Source of the DNA: a bacterium CG2_30_54_10
Lineage (GTDB): Bacteria; Muiribacteriota; Ozemobacteria; Ozemobacterales; Ozemobacteraceae
Length of the DNA: 5,685 nt
Direction of reading: 5' to 3'
Assembly: GCA_001872985.1 (NCBI GenBank)
Contig: MNYA01000009.1
Location: 1-5,685, forward strand
The position numbers were made by a program, and so were the translations under genes. Below the pieces are notes generated by a model. That model searched no databases. It was not told where the DNA came from and saw only the letters and a list, made by a program, of their open reading frames with translations. Positions 1-5,685 of this stretch are shown piece after piece; position 1 is the first letter of the stretch, and each line of letters opens with the position of its first letter.

Positions 1-100
1 CCAGCCGCTGCGCGGAGGCTGGAAGCCTCCGCCACTTTTCGCGCATCCCAAAACAGTCGGAGCTGTTAAGAACCTTTACATGCCTCAAAGGCCACACCTC
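1..100 (+). repeat. Dispersed intergenic repeat, copy A (cut by window edge)
   Basis: This stretch aligns almost without gaps (one single-base indel) to 3208-3308. Bases 12-41 are identical to 3220-3249. A diverged middle part follows, with about 13 differences in 40 bases, and then a second conserved block around AACCTTTACAT and CACAC. It contains a perfect 9-base stem, GCGGAGGCT at 12-20 and AGCCTCCGC at 24-32, with a 3-base loop. An alternative pairing is CCAGCC (1-6) with GGCTGG (17-22). The hairpin arm upstream that exists in copy B would lie outside the window here. The copy sits 84 bases past the stop of the gene at 184-798. It encodes nothing visible. It may be a REP/MITE-like element or a transcript-end structure; the choice between these is inference. 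Confidence 0.8.
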
Positions 101-183
101 GCACCCGACTTATGGAACCCCCAAAATACAATTTCCTAAAGGGTTAAATTACCGTTGCCTCGGTCAAATGCGACGCACGGGAA

Positions 184-798
184 CTACTCCTTAGGCGGCG
201 GAGGAAGCTTCTCGGTTTTCTGATGAACGAAAACTCCGTCTTTTAACAGAAAAGAGTACAGGCCCGGAACCGGCGGCTCCTCGGCATTTTCAGCATAGAT
301 CATCCCAAGCACGACCGCCGAGCCGTCGGGGTTGACGACGAGGTCTCCGCCGCTTTCCTGGTTCACGTCTGAGATCAGGCAGTCTCGATCGAGATCTTCT
401 TTGGGAAACCTGCTTTTCATTGCATCGAAACCCCTGGTTTTTGCATTGTATTTGAAAACATACAGACCGCTCGACTGGGGGCCGATGAAAGCCGATACGA
501 GAATTTCGTCAACCCCGTCTTTATCAAGGTCTTTGAGGGCGAGACCCAGCATCTTGTCAACCAGCATGAATTTTTTGTCCTCGACTCCAAGGCTTTCGCT
601 GGTCCAGAATTTTTTGCCTGCAGGATCGTAGACCTCGACGAAAATCCCTCGATCGTTCTTTATTTTACGCACCTCGCAGGGCTTCTTTTCCCCAGTTACG
701 ATCGGACCGAAAACCTTCTCGAGAACCGGGGCGTCGCCCGCGAAGACAGCGCCGGCGAGCAGAACCAACATCATCAAAAAGGCGACACGAACTTTCAT
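184..798 (-). CDS. Small exported protein with FG-GAP/calcium-loop-like motif
   Basis: A 204-residue protein of unknown function. Residues 1-20 form a typical Sec signal peptide: a basic start, a hydrophobic core at about 6-18, and a likely cut after VFA (20/21). Residues 90-100 read DLDKDGVDEIL, the Asp-rich loop followed by a beta strand seen in FG-GAP/VCBS-type repeats, where it can bind calcium. The following segment (VSAFIGPQSSGLYVFKYN) fits the same kind of beta repeat. A weaker second unit may span about 144-185. The tail is proline-rich (LPPPPKE). The ATG at 798 is chosen because AAGGAG lies 6 bases upstream and the signal peptide starts there. An in-frame GTG at 825, overlapping the preceding stop as GTGA, would add nine largely acidic residues before the signal peptide and is less likely. 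It lies 23 bases after the cell-wall hydrolase gene, probably in the same transcript. The product is likely periplasmic or extracellular. Confidence 0.8.
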   Translation of the reverse strand: MKVRVAFLMMLVLLAGAVFAGDAPVLEKVFGPIVTGEKKPCEVRKIKNDRGIFVEVYDPAGKKFWTSESLGVEDKKFMLVDKMLGLALKDLDKDGVDEILVSAFIGPQSSGLYVFKYNAKTRGFDAMKSRFPKEDLDRDCLISDVNQESGGDLVVNPDGSAVVLGMIYAENAEEPPVPGLYSFLLKDGVFVHQKTEKLPPPPKE

Positions 799-804
799 CT
801 CGGG

Positions 805-810
805 CTCCTT
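805..810 (-). promoter_or_regulatory. Ribosome-binding site that decides the start at 798
   Basis: AAGGAG on the minus strand is followed by 6 bases and then ATG. It lies just past the stop of the upstream gene. It favours the ATG at 798 over the in-frame GTG at 825. Confidence 0.75.
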
Positions 811-821
811 GTCTTGCACGG

Positions 822-1946
822 TCACTTATCCCATTGATAAAGATTATAGGATTTCATAATACTGATAAGAGTCGAGGCGTAGGTCGGGCTCGTGGCATAA
901 CCGGCCTTCTGCAGTTCACGGGCGAACTGGTCGGGATTGTTCTTGTTTCGCATGCAGTTCGCGTATCGGGAACCTTGACTTATCAAACGTGCATGGTCGT
1001 TGAAGGATTCGAGCCAAGTGTTGTATTTTCTAAAGGTTCCGTTGGTGGTGATGTAGCGGCCGTTCATGTATTCCTGCGTCCTGACCGTGATGGAACCGGC
1101 TGGGCCGGTGCCTTTCATCCCAAACAGGTTTTTCGCATTGCCGATCGTGGCCTTTCCCCAGCCGGTTTCAAGGGCTGCCTGGGCGAGAGTCACGGAGGCA
1201 GGAACGCCCGTGCGTTTCATCGACTCCCGCGCGACCGGGCCAAGCAACCGAGCGAACTCGGAGGGCGAAAGTTTCCCTCCTTTCCAGGCGTTCAGCGCGG
1301 CCGATTCACCGGTTTTTCCGGTGGATGTGCTCGTGCCGGTGGTGTTTGTGGTGTTTGTGGTGGGAGGCGGATTACCGTTGCCGGGGTTGGTTGGCAAACT
1401 ACGACCGCCTGGAATGATGAACTTCCATCCGGGGTAGATCAGATTTGGGTTGTTGAGAAGGGATGTATAGCGGGACTTATTTGCCTGGACGATCTCCCAG
1501 TATCGGTTTCCATTTCCGAGGAAGCGCTGGGCAATTCCCCACAAGGTGTCGCCCGAAACGACCGTGTATGTCCGGCCGCCTGCAGTGTTGTTGCTCGCAG
1601 TGGGCTTTTGAGCCGGGGTGGTGGCCGGCCTGGCCGGGGAATTCGGTCTGCCTGGAAGGGAAGGCCCGCTGGGTCCTTCGTCCACGATCTTGGAGAGATC
1701 CTCGATCAATTTGTTGATCTCGTCGAGAAGCTTGTCTATTTCCTTGCCAACTTCGATCCCGTTGTAACTCTCGGCTCCCGAGGTCTCGACCGACCGCTTG
1801 ACCACGATGGCATTTACGCCCGCTCTGCCTTTCGCCCCCTCAACACCGAGGACGTTCTCGAAGTTTTGGGCATGAAGCCCCGGGCTGAACCCGAAAACAA
1901 ATAAGACCAGCGCAAGGGAAAAGCAACGCTTTGCTGCTCTCAGCAT
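822..1946 (-). CDS. Secreted LysM-glucosaminidase (GH73-type) cell-wall hydrolase
   Basis: A 374-residue peptidoglycan hydrolase predicted to cleave N-acetylglucosaminyl bonds outside the inner membrane. In order: a signal peptide (about 1-26, cut likely after LHA); a short region of unknown role; a charged helix likely to be a coiled coil (about 66-90, KEIDKLLDEINKLIEDLSKI); a Pro/Ser/Thr linker; a LysM peptidoglycan-binding domain (about 125-180, YTVVSGDTLWGIAQRFLG through IYPGWKFIIPG); an Asn/Thr/Gly/Pro linker (about 185-215); and a glucosaminidase domain (about 225-372). The ALETGWGK motif places the expected catalytic glutamate at E260. NLFGMKG (273-279) and the downstream YNTWLESFNDHARLI segment are also typical of FlgJ/AcmA-like enzymes. 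The ATG at 1946 has GGAGGA 7 bases upstream; an in-frame TTG at 1964 would only add six residues. It probably acts in wall remodelling or cell separation; flagellar use is not supported by the neighbours. Confidence 0.93.
   Translation of the reverse strand: MLRAAKRCFSLALVLFVFGFSPGLHAQNFENVLGVEGAKGRAGVNAIVVKRSVETSGAESYNGIEVGKEIDKLLDEINKLIEDLSKIVDEGPSGPSLPGRPNSPARPATTPAQKPTASNNTAGGRTYTVVSGDTLWGIAQRFLGNGNRYWEIVQANKSRYTSLLNNPNLIYPGWKFIIPGGRSLPTNPGNGNPPPTTNTTNTTGTSTSTGKTGESAALNAWKGGKLSPSEFARLLGPVARESMKRTGVPASVTLAQAALETGWGKATIGNAKNLFGMKGTGPAGSITVRTQEYMNGRYITTNGTFRKYNTWLESFNDHARLISQGSRYANCMRNKNNPDQFARELQKAGYATSPTYASTLISIMKSYNLYQWDK
1341..1358 (-). repeat. Nine-base tandem repeat in the interdomain linker
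   Basis: Two exact 9-base units (GGTGTTTGT on the plus strand), with a partial third, encode the Thr-Asn-Thr run in the linker between the LysM and catalytic domains. The repeat is in frame, so copy changes would only alter linker length. Confidence 0.7.
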
Positions 1947-1953
1947 AAATGCT

Positions 1954-1959
1954 TCCTCC
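1954..1959 (-). promoter_or_regulatory. Ribosome-binding site for the cell-wall hydrolase
   Basis: GGAGGA on the minus strand lies 7 bases before the ATG at 1946. It supports that start over the in-frame TTG at 1964. Confidence 0.75.
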
Positions 1960-1980
1960 GGCAAGGTTTGATTCAGCCAT

Positions 1981-2011
1981 ATAATACCACCAATCCGGAA
2001 AAAGGTTTCAA
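1981..2011 (-). promoter_or_regulatory. Candidate sigma-70-type promoter before the cell-wall hydrolase
   Basis: On the minus strand TTGAAA (2011-2006) is followed after 19 bases by TATTAT (1986-1981). Each hexamer is close to consensus, but the spacer is 2 bases longer than ideal. Transcription would start near 1974 and give a leader of about 28 bases holding the GGAGGA site. The 78-base gap after the nitroreductase gene leaves room for it. Support is from sequence pattern only. Confidence 0.4.
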
Positions 2012-2024
2012 GGTTTAATGTAAA

Positions 2025-2654
2025 TCAGCAGGCAGGAAACCAGCCAAAGAAGGCATCAATACCCGGCTTTTTGGGAACAGGTGGTGAGCTTTCGGGCCAC
2101 CCAACCGGGATGACCGCTCCGACTTGCCACGGACGTTCGATATGAAGGAGCTCCTCGATCTGCGTTACCGTGACTAAAGGGCCGCTCATCCAGCAACTGC
2201 CGAGGCCCATTGCATACAAGCCGAGCAGCATCGCATGGACGGCCCCGCCAAAGGCCTGGATCTCGGCAAGTCCTTCAAGGCGCCGCTCACTCTTTCTGCC
2301 GCCTGGAAGCCGGGAGACAAATGTCCGAAAAAGGCCAAAAACCACCAACGGAGCCTGTTCGAAAAAGGTGAACCACTTGGCGTATTCGCGAAAGGCCTGG
2401 GAAGATTCACCCTCCAGCGTCTCAGAGATCTCGTCGATCTTTCTGATCACATCAATTTTCAAGGATTGAAGAATCAGTGGATCCTGGACGGCGATGAACC
2501 TGAAACACTGCCGATTGGTCGGTGAAGGCGAGAAGCGGACTGCCTCCATCACCGACTTCACGATTCCCGGGTCGACGGGGCGCGGCGCAAACTTGCGAAC
2601 GCTCCGCCGGGAAGTCACCAAGTCTCTAAAAATCGAAAATGTTTTTTGATCCAT
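2025..2654 (-). CDS. Nitroreductase-family FMN oxidoreductase
   Basis: A 209-residue cytosolic flavoprotein of the nitroreductase superfamily, near the family's usual length. Members bind FMN as dimers and use NAD(P)H to reduce nitroaromatics, quinones or other electron acceptors; the substrate cannot be read from the sequence. Family signatures are SRRSVRKF (15-22, phosphate contact), SPSPTNRQCFRF (42-53, the usual S-x-x-N-x-Q-x-W/F region), GGAVHAMLLGLYAMGLGSCW (136-155) with the following MSG, and VIPVGWP (181-187) near the C-terminus. The start is uncertain. ATG at 2654 lies 11 bases after the upstream stop but has no clear Shine-Dalgarno. An in-frame TTG at 2669 overlaps that stop (TTGA), has only a weak GGA upstream, and would add five residues. 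Translation is probably coupled to the preceding gene. The pairing with a small membrane TPR-like protein gives no clear hint of a pathway. Confidence 0.9.
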   Translation of the reverse strand: MDQKTFSIFRDLVTSRRSVRKFAPRPVDPGIVKSVMEAVRFSPSPTNRQCFRFIAVQDPLILQSLKIDVIRKIDEISETLEGESSQAFREYAKWFTFFEQAPLVVFGLFRTFVSRLPGGRKSERRLEGLAEIQAFGGAVHAMLLGLYAMGLGSCWMSGPLVTVTQIEELLHIERPWQVGAVIPVGWPESSPPVPKKPGIDAFFGWFPAC

Positions 2655-2665
2655 GGGTATCGCAA

Positions 2666-2968
2666 TCAACGAAATTCCATTTGCTTACTGCGTTCTTTCT
2701 CCGATTTTCTCAATCCGCTATCGCGCTTTTCCAAATAGAGACGCAGATCGCGGTTCCGTTTTGTCAGAATTTCCATCATTTTCAGTGCCTCCGTGCGGTA
2801 TGGGCTGTTCGGGTAGTAATGAACGATTCGCTCGTAGGCCTCGTAAGCAGGGAAATCATACATCCAGCCGATCATCAGGTTGGCTTGAAAGCGAAAGACG
2901 CGATCCCCGTAGAGGAACCCGACTATTCCCAGGACGAGAAACGCAACCAAAATCTGCTTGAAAAACAT
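2666..2968 (-). CDS. Small membrane-anchored TPR-like protein
   Basis: A 100-residue protein of unknown function. Residues about 5-20 form one hydrophobic helix (QILVAFLVLGIVGFLY) that is likely a membrane anchor, or less likely an uncleaved signal. Residues 41-68 (AYEAYERIVHYYPNSPYRTE and onward to ALKMMEIL) look like a single tetratricopeptide-type helix pair; the YPNSPYR turn is common in BamD/YbgF-type TPRs. The C-terminal third (69-100) is rich in Lys, Arg and Glu and probably helical. A lone TPR unit usually needs partners or self-association, so a scaffold role is possible but is inference. The ATG at 2968 has a full AAGGAGGT 8 bases upstream. It is the first gene of the cluster and lies 11 bases before the nitroreductase ATG. 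Confidence 0.75.
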   Translation of the reverse strand: MFFKQILVAFLVLGIVGFLYGDRVFRFQANLMIGWMYDFPAYEAYERIVHYYPNSPYRTEALKMMEILTKRNRDLRLYLEKRDSGLRKSEKERSKQMEFR

Positions 2969-2976
2969 CCCCGATT

Positions 2977-2984
2977 ACCTCCTT
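2977..2984 (-). promoter_or_regulatory. Very strong ribosome-binding site of the small TPR gene
   Basis: AAGGAGGT on the minus strand is followed by 8 bases and then ATG at 2968. It is the strongest Shine-Dalgarno in the window, and its first base is the last base of a small palindrome (2984-2996). Confidence 0.75.
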
Positions 2985-2996
2985 CAGTGACACTGA
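2984..2996. promoter_or_regulatory. 13-base perfect palindrome beside the ribosome-binding site
   Basis: TCAGTG-A-CACTGA is perfectly symmetric around a central A and directly abuts AAGGAGGT. It could be a protein operator, or an RNA hairpin with a 5-base-pair stem that affects ribosome loading. No known regulator is recognised, and one short palindrome can arise by chance. Confidence 0.3.
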
Positions 2997-3022
2997 CGGC
3001 GTGCTATTTTCGTGCAGTCACC

Positions 3023-3155
3023 CAGAGCCTCAAAGCCTCACTTCAGAGCCTCAGCGTCTCAAAGCCTCGCTTCACAGGGCCTCAGAGCCTCGCCTCAGGG
3101 CCTCAGAGCCTCGCTTCAGGGCCTCAGAGCCTCGCTTCAGGGCCTCAGAGCCTCA
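3023..3155. repeat. Tandem array with 21-base period
   Basis: Units at 3077-3097, 3098-3118 and 3119-3139 are 21 bases each and differ at one position (C for T at 3094). A fourth, partial unit runs 3140-3155. Each contains CCTCAGAGCCTCGCTTCA or its one-base variant. Bases 3023-3076 hold degraded versions built from the same AGCCTC core at uneven spacing, as expected for an older part of an array grown by slippage. There are no unique spacers. It lies just upstream of the gene starting at 2968, so its right end is close to any promoter there. The 21-base period leaves a plus-strand frame open but gives no sign of a real protein. Confidence 0.9.
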
Positions 3156-3187
3156 CGGCTTGGGCGTGACCTTCGCATAATGTGGCG

Positions 3188-3308
3188 GCCCAAAGTGGCA
3201 ACGGTTTCCAGCCGCTGGTGCGGAGGCTGGAAGCCTCCGCCACTTTTCGGGCGCCCAAACGCAGCTTGAGTAGTTGACAACCTTTACATCCTTCAACGGT
3301 CACACTTC
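3188..3308 (+). repeat. Dispersed intergenic repeat, copy B, with large imperfect hairpin
   Basis: Bases 3208-3308 match copy A at 1-100. With its left flank this copy forms a long imperfect inverted repeat. GCCC (3188-3191) pairs with GGGC (3249-3252). AAAGTGGC (3192-3199) pairs with GCCACTTT (3239-3246). GGTTTCCAGCC (3203-3213) pairs with GGCTGGAAGCC (3225-3235) with one G-T wobble. The terminal loop is 11 bases, with a 3x3 internal loop and a 2-base bulge. A competing stem uses GCGGAGGCT (3220-3228) and AGCCTCCGC (3232-3240). The copy lies 135 bases past the stop of the gene at 3444. No open frame or transposase is present. Confidence 0.8.
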
Positions 3309-3443
3309 AGAGCTTAAAAAGCAACGACACGTACAAACGCTAAAATGAGGCTTTACAAACTTCGAGACCCGCATCAAACCACACTAGTTTTCCGCCAATT
3401 TGGCATTTCTTAGCAACCAGGCGTACCACTGTTAAAAAGCCTT
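3309..3443. other. AT-richer non-coding stretch, nothing recognised
   Basis: Together with the repeats this completes a 475-base gap without genes (2969-3443). GCCAA/TTGGC around 3394-3404 is a tiny inverted repeat, but it is too short and lacks a T tract suitable for a terminator. I see no RNA gene and no convincing promoter here. Confidence 0.5.
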
Positions 3444-4424
3444 CTACGCGACAGGCAGGGCCTCCAACTTGGCCGAGCTTACCACGGTCACCTGCGACAT
3501 CGCCATTTCCCTTCTCTTTTTCTTGATTTGGCTGGCCGGAACCCCGACGGTGGGAACACCCAGAACTATGGCATTTATGAGCCCAATTTCGACCTTCAGC
3601 CCGTATTTTTCTTTGAGCTCGGCTACCTTCCGTTCATGGTCCGTTTCCAGATCTTTGATTGCCCGGTCTATCTCCTCTTCTTTTTGGAAGAAATACAGGT
3701 GGAAGCAGACATTTTCCTTCTTTTTCAGCAACTCCTTCTTCTGCTCTTCAAGGAACCCCTGGTGTCTTGCAAACTCCGCCTCGAACAAGCCGGAATTCCG
3801 AGACCGAATTTCCTCGACTTCCGGACCGATGGCAGCCTCGAGCTGACGGCAAGACTGGAGATACAAACGGAGGATGTCCTCCCCGGATTCCTCGGTAGGA
3901 ACGCCGGGTTCCGGGGTTTCCTGATACCGTGCGGGATCAAGATTTCCCAGACCCTTCTTTAAGTATATTTTATGGTTTGCCGGGTCGGCAAGTACCGAAA
4001 ACAGACGTTCCTTTCGGGCATCGCTCAAAAAACCGACCTTGAAATTAAAAATCACCTGCTGACGATAATGAACCTTTCCAGGTGAAATCACCATCAGCTC
4101 AGTGGTTTTCCCGGGCTCGGTGGGCTCGATGGGCGGAAGTTCCGGCTTGGCTAACTTGTACATCCTGCTGACTTTGGGAATGCCGATCAGGCGCTCAACA
4201 ATTTTCTTTAAAAGGTAAGACCCTTCCGCGATCATTTCCAGATCGCGATGCTTTTCAGCCACCTCGCGGTCGAAGGTGAAGGAAAGTTCCTGGAATCCGT
4301 TGAAAAAGGCTTTCTCCGAATCCGGGATCGTTATTTGCCAGATTCCCTCTTGTGTCGATCGGCATGGAATCTTGAACAGATTCATGAAGGAAAATACGAG
4401 ATCCTGAATTTTATTCCTCGTCAT
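3444..4424 (-). CDS. SNF2-helicase partner protein (RapA-C/YqhG-like, inferred)
   Basis: A 326-residue protein with no enzyme motif that I recognise. Residues 46-80 (LSFTFDREVAEKHRDLEMIA, then EGSYLLKKIVERL) resemble the TFD-x-x-x-A ... HPL-type segment that follows the motor in RapA/HepA-like helicases. Residues 119-150 (HYRQQVIFNFKVGFLSDARK, then ERLFSVL) look like the beta strands of that region. Residues about 185-275 are strongly charged and helical, probably a coiled coil. KEKYGLKVEIGLINAIVLGVP (271-291) resembles the end of such helicase tails. In Bacillus a separate protein, YqhG, is encoded beside the SNF2 helicase YqhH, and this gene may be its counterpart. The start overlaps the helicase gene by 14 bases, with AGGAGG 6 bases upstream, so translation is probably coupled. 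It likely binds or regulates the helicase. Similarity is judged by eye. Confidence 0.72.
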   Translation of the reverse strand: MTRNKIQDLVFSFMNLFKIPCRSTQEGIWQITIPDSEKAFFNGFQELSFTFDREVAEKHRDLEMIAEGSYLLKKIVERLIGIPKVSRMYKLAKPELPPIEPTEPGKTTELMVISPGKVHYRQQVIFNFKVGFLSDARKERLFSVLADPANHKIYLKKGLGNLDPARYQETPEPGVPTEESGEDILRLYLQSCRQLEAAIGPEVEEIRSRNSGLFEAEFARHQGFLEEQKKELLKKKENVCFHLYFFQKEEEIDRAIKDLETDHERKVAELKEKYGLKVEIGLINAIVLGVPTVGVPASQIKKKRREMAMSQVTVVSSAKLEALPVA

Positions 4425-5685
4425 GAAGAACCTCCTCTTGTGCCTGGGTTATATCCTGATGGGTCTTGAGCGCCTGTTCAAGCTTGTCTCCCAGGTTTTG
4501 GAACTTGCGTTTCATTGTTTCCCGATTGGGTGAAAGGGTTACGATGTCGATGATGATCTGCTCGAGGGTCTTCTTTGAATGCAGATTTCCGAGGATCATC
4601 TCTAATTCTCCGATGATCAGCCTGAAAAGGTTGATCTTCCGATCGAGCAACTCAAGAACGTAGGATTCGATGGTGTCCTTGGCGCTGAGGTTGATGATGT
4701 GGACATCCTGGGTCTGCCCCAAACGATGGATACGACCGATTCTTTGTTCGATCCGCATGGGGTTCCATGGTAGGTCGTAATTGATCATTACCTTGCAGAA
4801 CTGAAGGTTTCGGCCTTCACCGCCCGACTCGGTCGAGATCAGAATCTGGTTCTTGTTCCGGAAAGCCTCGATACAGGCATCTTTCTCGGACTGCGACAAC
4901 TGCCCGTTGAATATCGAAATCAAATAGCCCTTTTTTTCCAGTATTTCGTGAAGGAAGTCCTGGGTTCCACGGAATTGGGTGAAAATGATGACTTTCTCGT
5001 TCAGGCTTCCCACCAGCTCGAGCATGATCTCGGCTTTCCGCGACAGGCGCGTATTGCGTGCCATATCAAGTAGTTTGCGCAGGGAATGACCGAAATCATC
5101 TTTGTAGAAGTTGCTGTTGACCATCTTCGCAAGCGCTCGTTCCAAAGCTTGCGTTGAGCTTCCCATAAGCTTTTGAAGCAGTATGAGCGTCAATCGGTTG
5201 ATTCCTCGCGGATTGTTCTGGGTCGGGAGCGTAAAATACCGTCGTCGGATGAACTCGGTCAGTTCCTCGTAAAGCTTCGCCTCATCGTCATTGAGAGCGA
5301 CCGACTCGGTATGAACGAAACGCTGGGGGAACTTGATCAGCGTGTCCGACCGACGATGCCGGATCATGATCTCGGAAAGCATCTCCCGAAGCTTCACCGG
5401 ATTTTTGGGCATCCGCTTGTCGGAATTGGACAGAAAGTCGTTTTTGAACTTCTGCTGAGTCGACAAGAGACCGGGTTTCAAGATCGCGATGAGATTGAAC
5501 AACTCGATAAGATCGTTCTGGATGGGTGTTGCGGTCAGCATCAAAAGGTATTTTGCCCTGATCGAGTTCACGAACTTCCAGTTCTGGGTCTTTTTGTTCT
5601 TGAGTTTGTGGGCCTCATCAACAATCAACAGATCGTAGGGAATATTTTGAACCGATTTCTGGTTCTTCTGGCTTTTTGCAGTGTC
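4411..5685 (-). CDS. SNF2-family DEAH-box helicase (5' end outside window)
   Basis: The last 424 residues of a Swi2/Snf2-type ATPase (superfamily 2), a class that moves along double-stranded DNA or remodels protein-DNA complexes. The frame stays open to base 5685 (reading DTAKSQKNQKSVQNIPYDL before LIVDEAH), so the apparent TTG start at 5628 is not real. Visible residues: motif II DEAH (23-26), motif III LTATPIQN (50-57), motif IV region KVIIFTQF (231-238), motif V STESGGEGRNLQ (284-295), motif VI QRIGRIHRLGQ (314-324). Motifs I and Ia are missing only because of the window edge. The tail (KDTIESYVLELLDRKINLF, then RLIIGELEMILGNL) matches RapA/HepA- and YqhH-type enzymes. It ends soon after in a charged helix, without the long C-terminal domain of RapA; a candidate for that part is encoded by the overlapping next gene. 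Possible roles are RNA polymerase recycling or DNA repair; a defence role is not excluded. Confidence 0.93.
   Translation of the reverse strand, partial: DTAKSQKNQKSVQNIPYDLLIVDEAHKLKNKKTQNWKFVNSIRAKYLLMLTATPIQNDLIELFNLIAILKPGLLSTQQKFKNDFLSNSDKRMPKNPVKLREMLSEIMIRHRRSDTLIKFPQRFVHTESVALNDDEAKLYEELTEFIRRRYFTLPTQNNPRGINRLTLILLQKLMGSSTQALERALAKMVNSNFYKDDFGHSLRKLLDMARNTRLSRKAEIMLELVGSLNEKVIIFTQFRGTQDFLHEILEKKGYLISIFNGQLSQSEKDACIEAFRNKNQILISTESGGEGRNLQFCKVMINYDLPWNPMRIEQRIGRIHRLGQTQDVHIINLSAKDTIESYVLELLDRKINLFRLIIGELEMILGNLHSKKTLEQIIIDIVTLSPNRETMKRKFQNLGDKLEQALKTHQDITQAQEEVLHDEE
4431..4436 (-). promoter_or_regulatory. Ribosome-binding site inside the helicase gene
   Basis: AGGAGG on the minus strand lies within the last codons of the helicase gene, 6 bases before the ATG at 4424. 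It supports independent but coupled initiation of the partner protein. Confidence 0.75.

Noticed and set aside
12..40. Intrinsic terminator on the plus strand (GC-rich stem then TTTT)
   Set aside because: The T run is only four bases and begins three bases after the stem. In the minus direction, which matches the genes, no T tract follows the stem.
834..1904. Plus-strand open frame of 356 codons
   Set aside because: It is antisense to the LysM-glucosaminidase gene, whose signal peptide, domains and ribosome-binding site are clear; the plus-strand translation shows no domain and no supported start.
3023..3155. CRISPR array
   Set aside because: The units are directly adjacent with no unique spacers, and no cas genes are present.
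2639..3169. Plus-strand open frame ending in repeated ASGPQSL units
   Set aside because: It runs antisense through the small TPR gene and then through the 21-base array, whose period is a multiple of three. The repeated peptide is a by-product of the DNA repeat.
3394..3404. Terminator after the helicase partner gene
   Set aside because: The stem is only five base pairs with almost no loop and no following T tract.
4411..5628. Helicase starting at the TTG at 5628
   Set aside because: The frame is open to the window edge and the upstream residues fit the family; a start here would remove the ATP-binding motif I.
3444..5685. DISARM or another named defence system
   Set aside because: Only a SNF2 helicase and its partner are visible; no methyltransferase, nuclease, DrmA/DrmB-like protein or other defence gene is in the window.

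Overview
The window is a bacterial chromosomal segment of roughly balanced base composition. All six protein-coding genes lie on the minus strand. Several have strong Shine-Dalgarno sequences (AAGGAGGT, AGGAGG, GGAGGA), and two products carry Sec-type signal peptides. The sequence alone does not fix the phylum. The helicase pair resembles the YqhH/YqhG pair of Firmicutes, but the structured intergenic repeats and overall gene style look more like a less-studied or uncultured lineage, so any taxonomic label would be a guess.

Reading in the direction of transcription (right to left): (i) 5685-4411 is the 3' part of a SNF2-family helicase gene, from motif II (DEAH) to the C-terminus; its start and Walker A motif lie outside the window. 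(ii) 4424-3444 overlaps it by 14 bases and encodes a 326-residue accessory protein. Its layout resembles the C-terminal region that is fused to the motor in RapA/HepA-like helicases, or the separate YqhG protein. The two probably form one functional unit. (iii) 3443-2969 is a 475-base non-coding interval. It holds a dispersed repeat with a large imperfect hairpin, a 21-base-period tandem array, and a small palindrome abutting a strong ribosome-binding site. (iv) 2968-184 holds four genes in a row: a small membrane-anchored TPR-like protein, a nitroreductase-family flavoprotein, a secreted LysM plus glucosaminidase (GH73-type) cell-wall hydrolase, and a small exported protein with an FG-GAP/calcium-loop-like motif. 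The first two are tightly packed, as are the last two. A candidate promoter in the 78-base gap between the pairs suggests the cell-wall pair can be transcribed on its own. (v) 183-1 is the downstream region and contains a second copy of the dispersed repeat, cut by the window edge.

The most unusual signals are the dispersed hairpin repeat, found in the same orientation downstream of both gene clusters, and the helicase split into two overlapping genes. No complete new defence or mobile system can be shown from this window.
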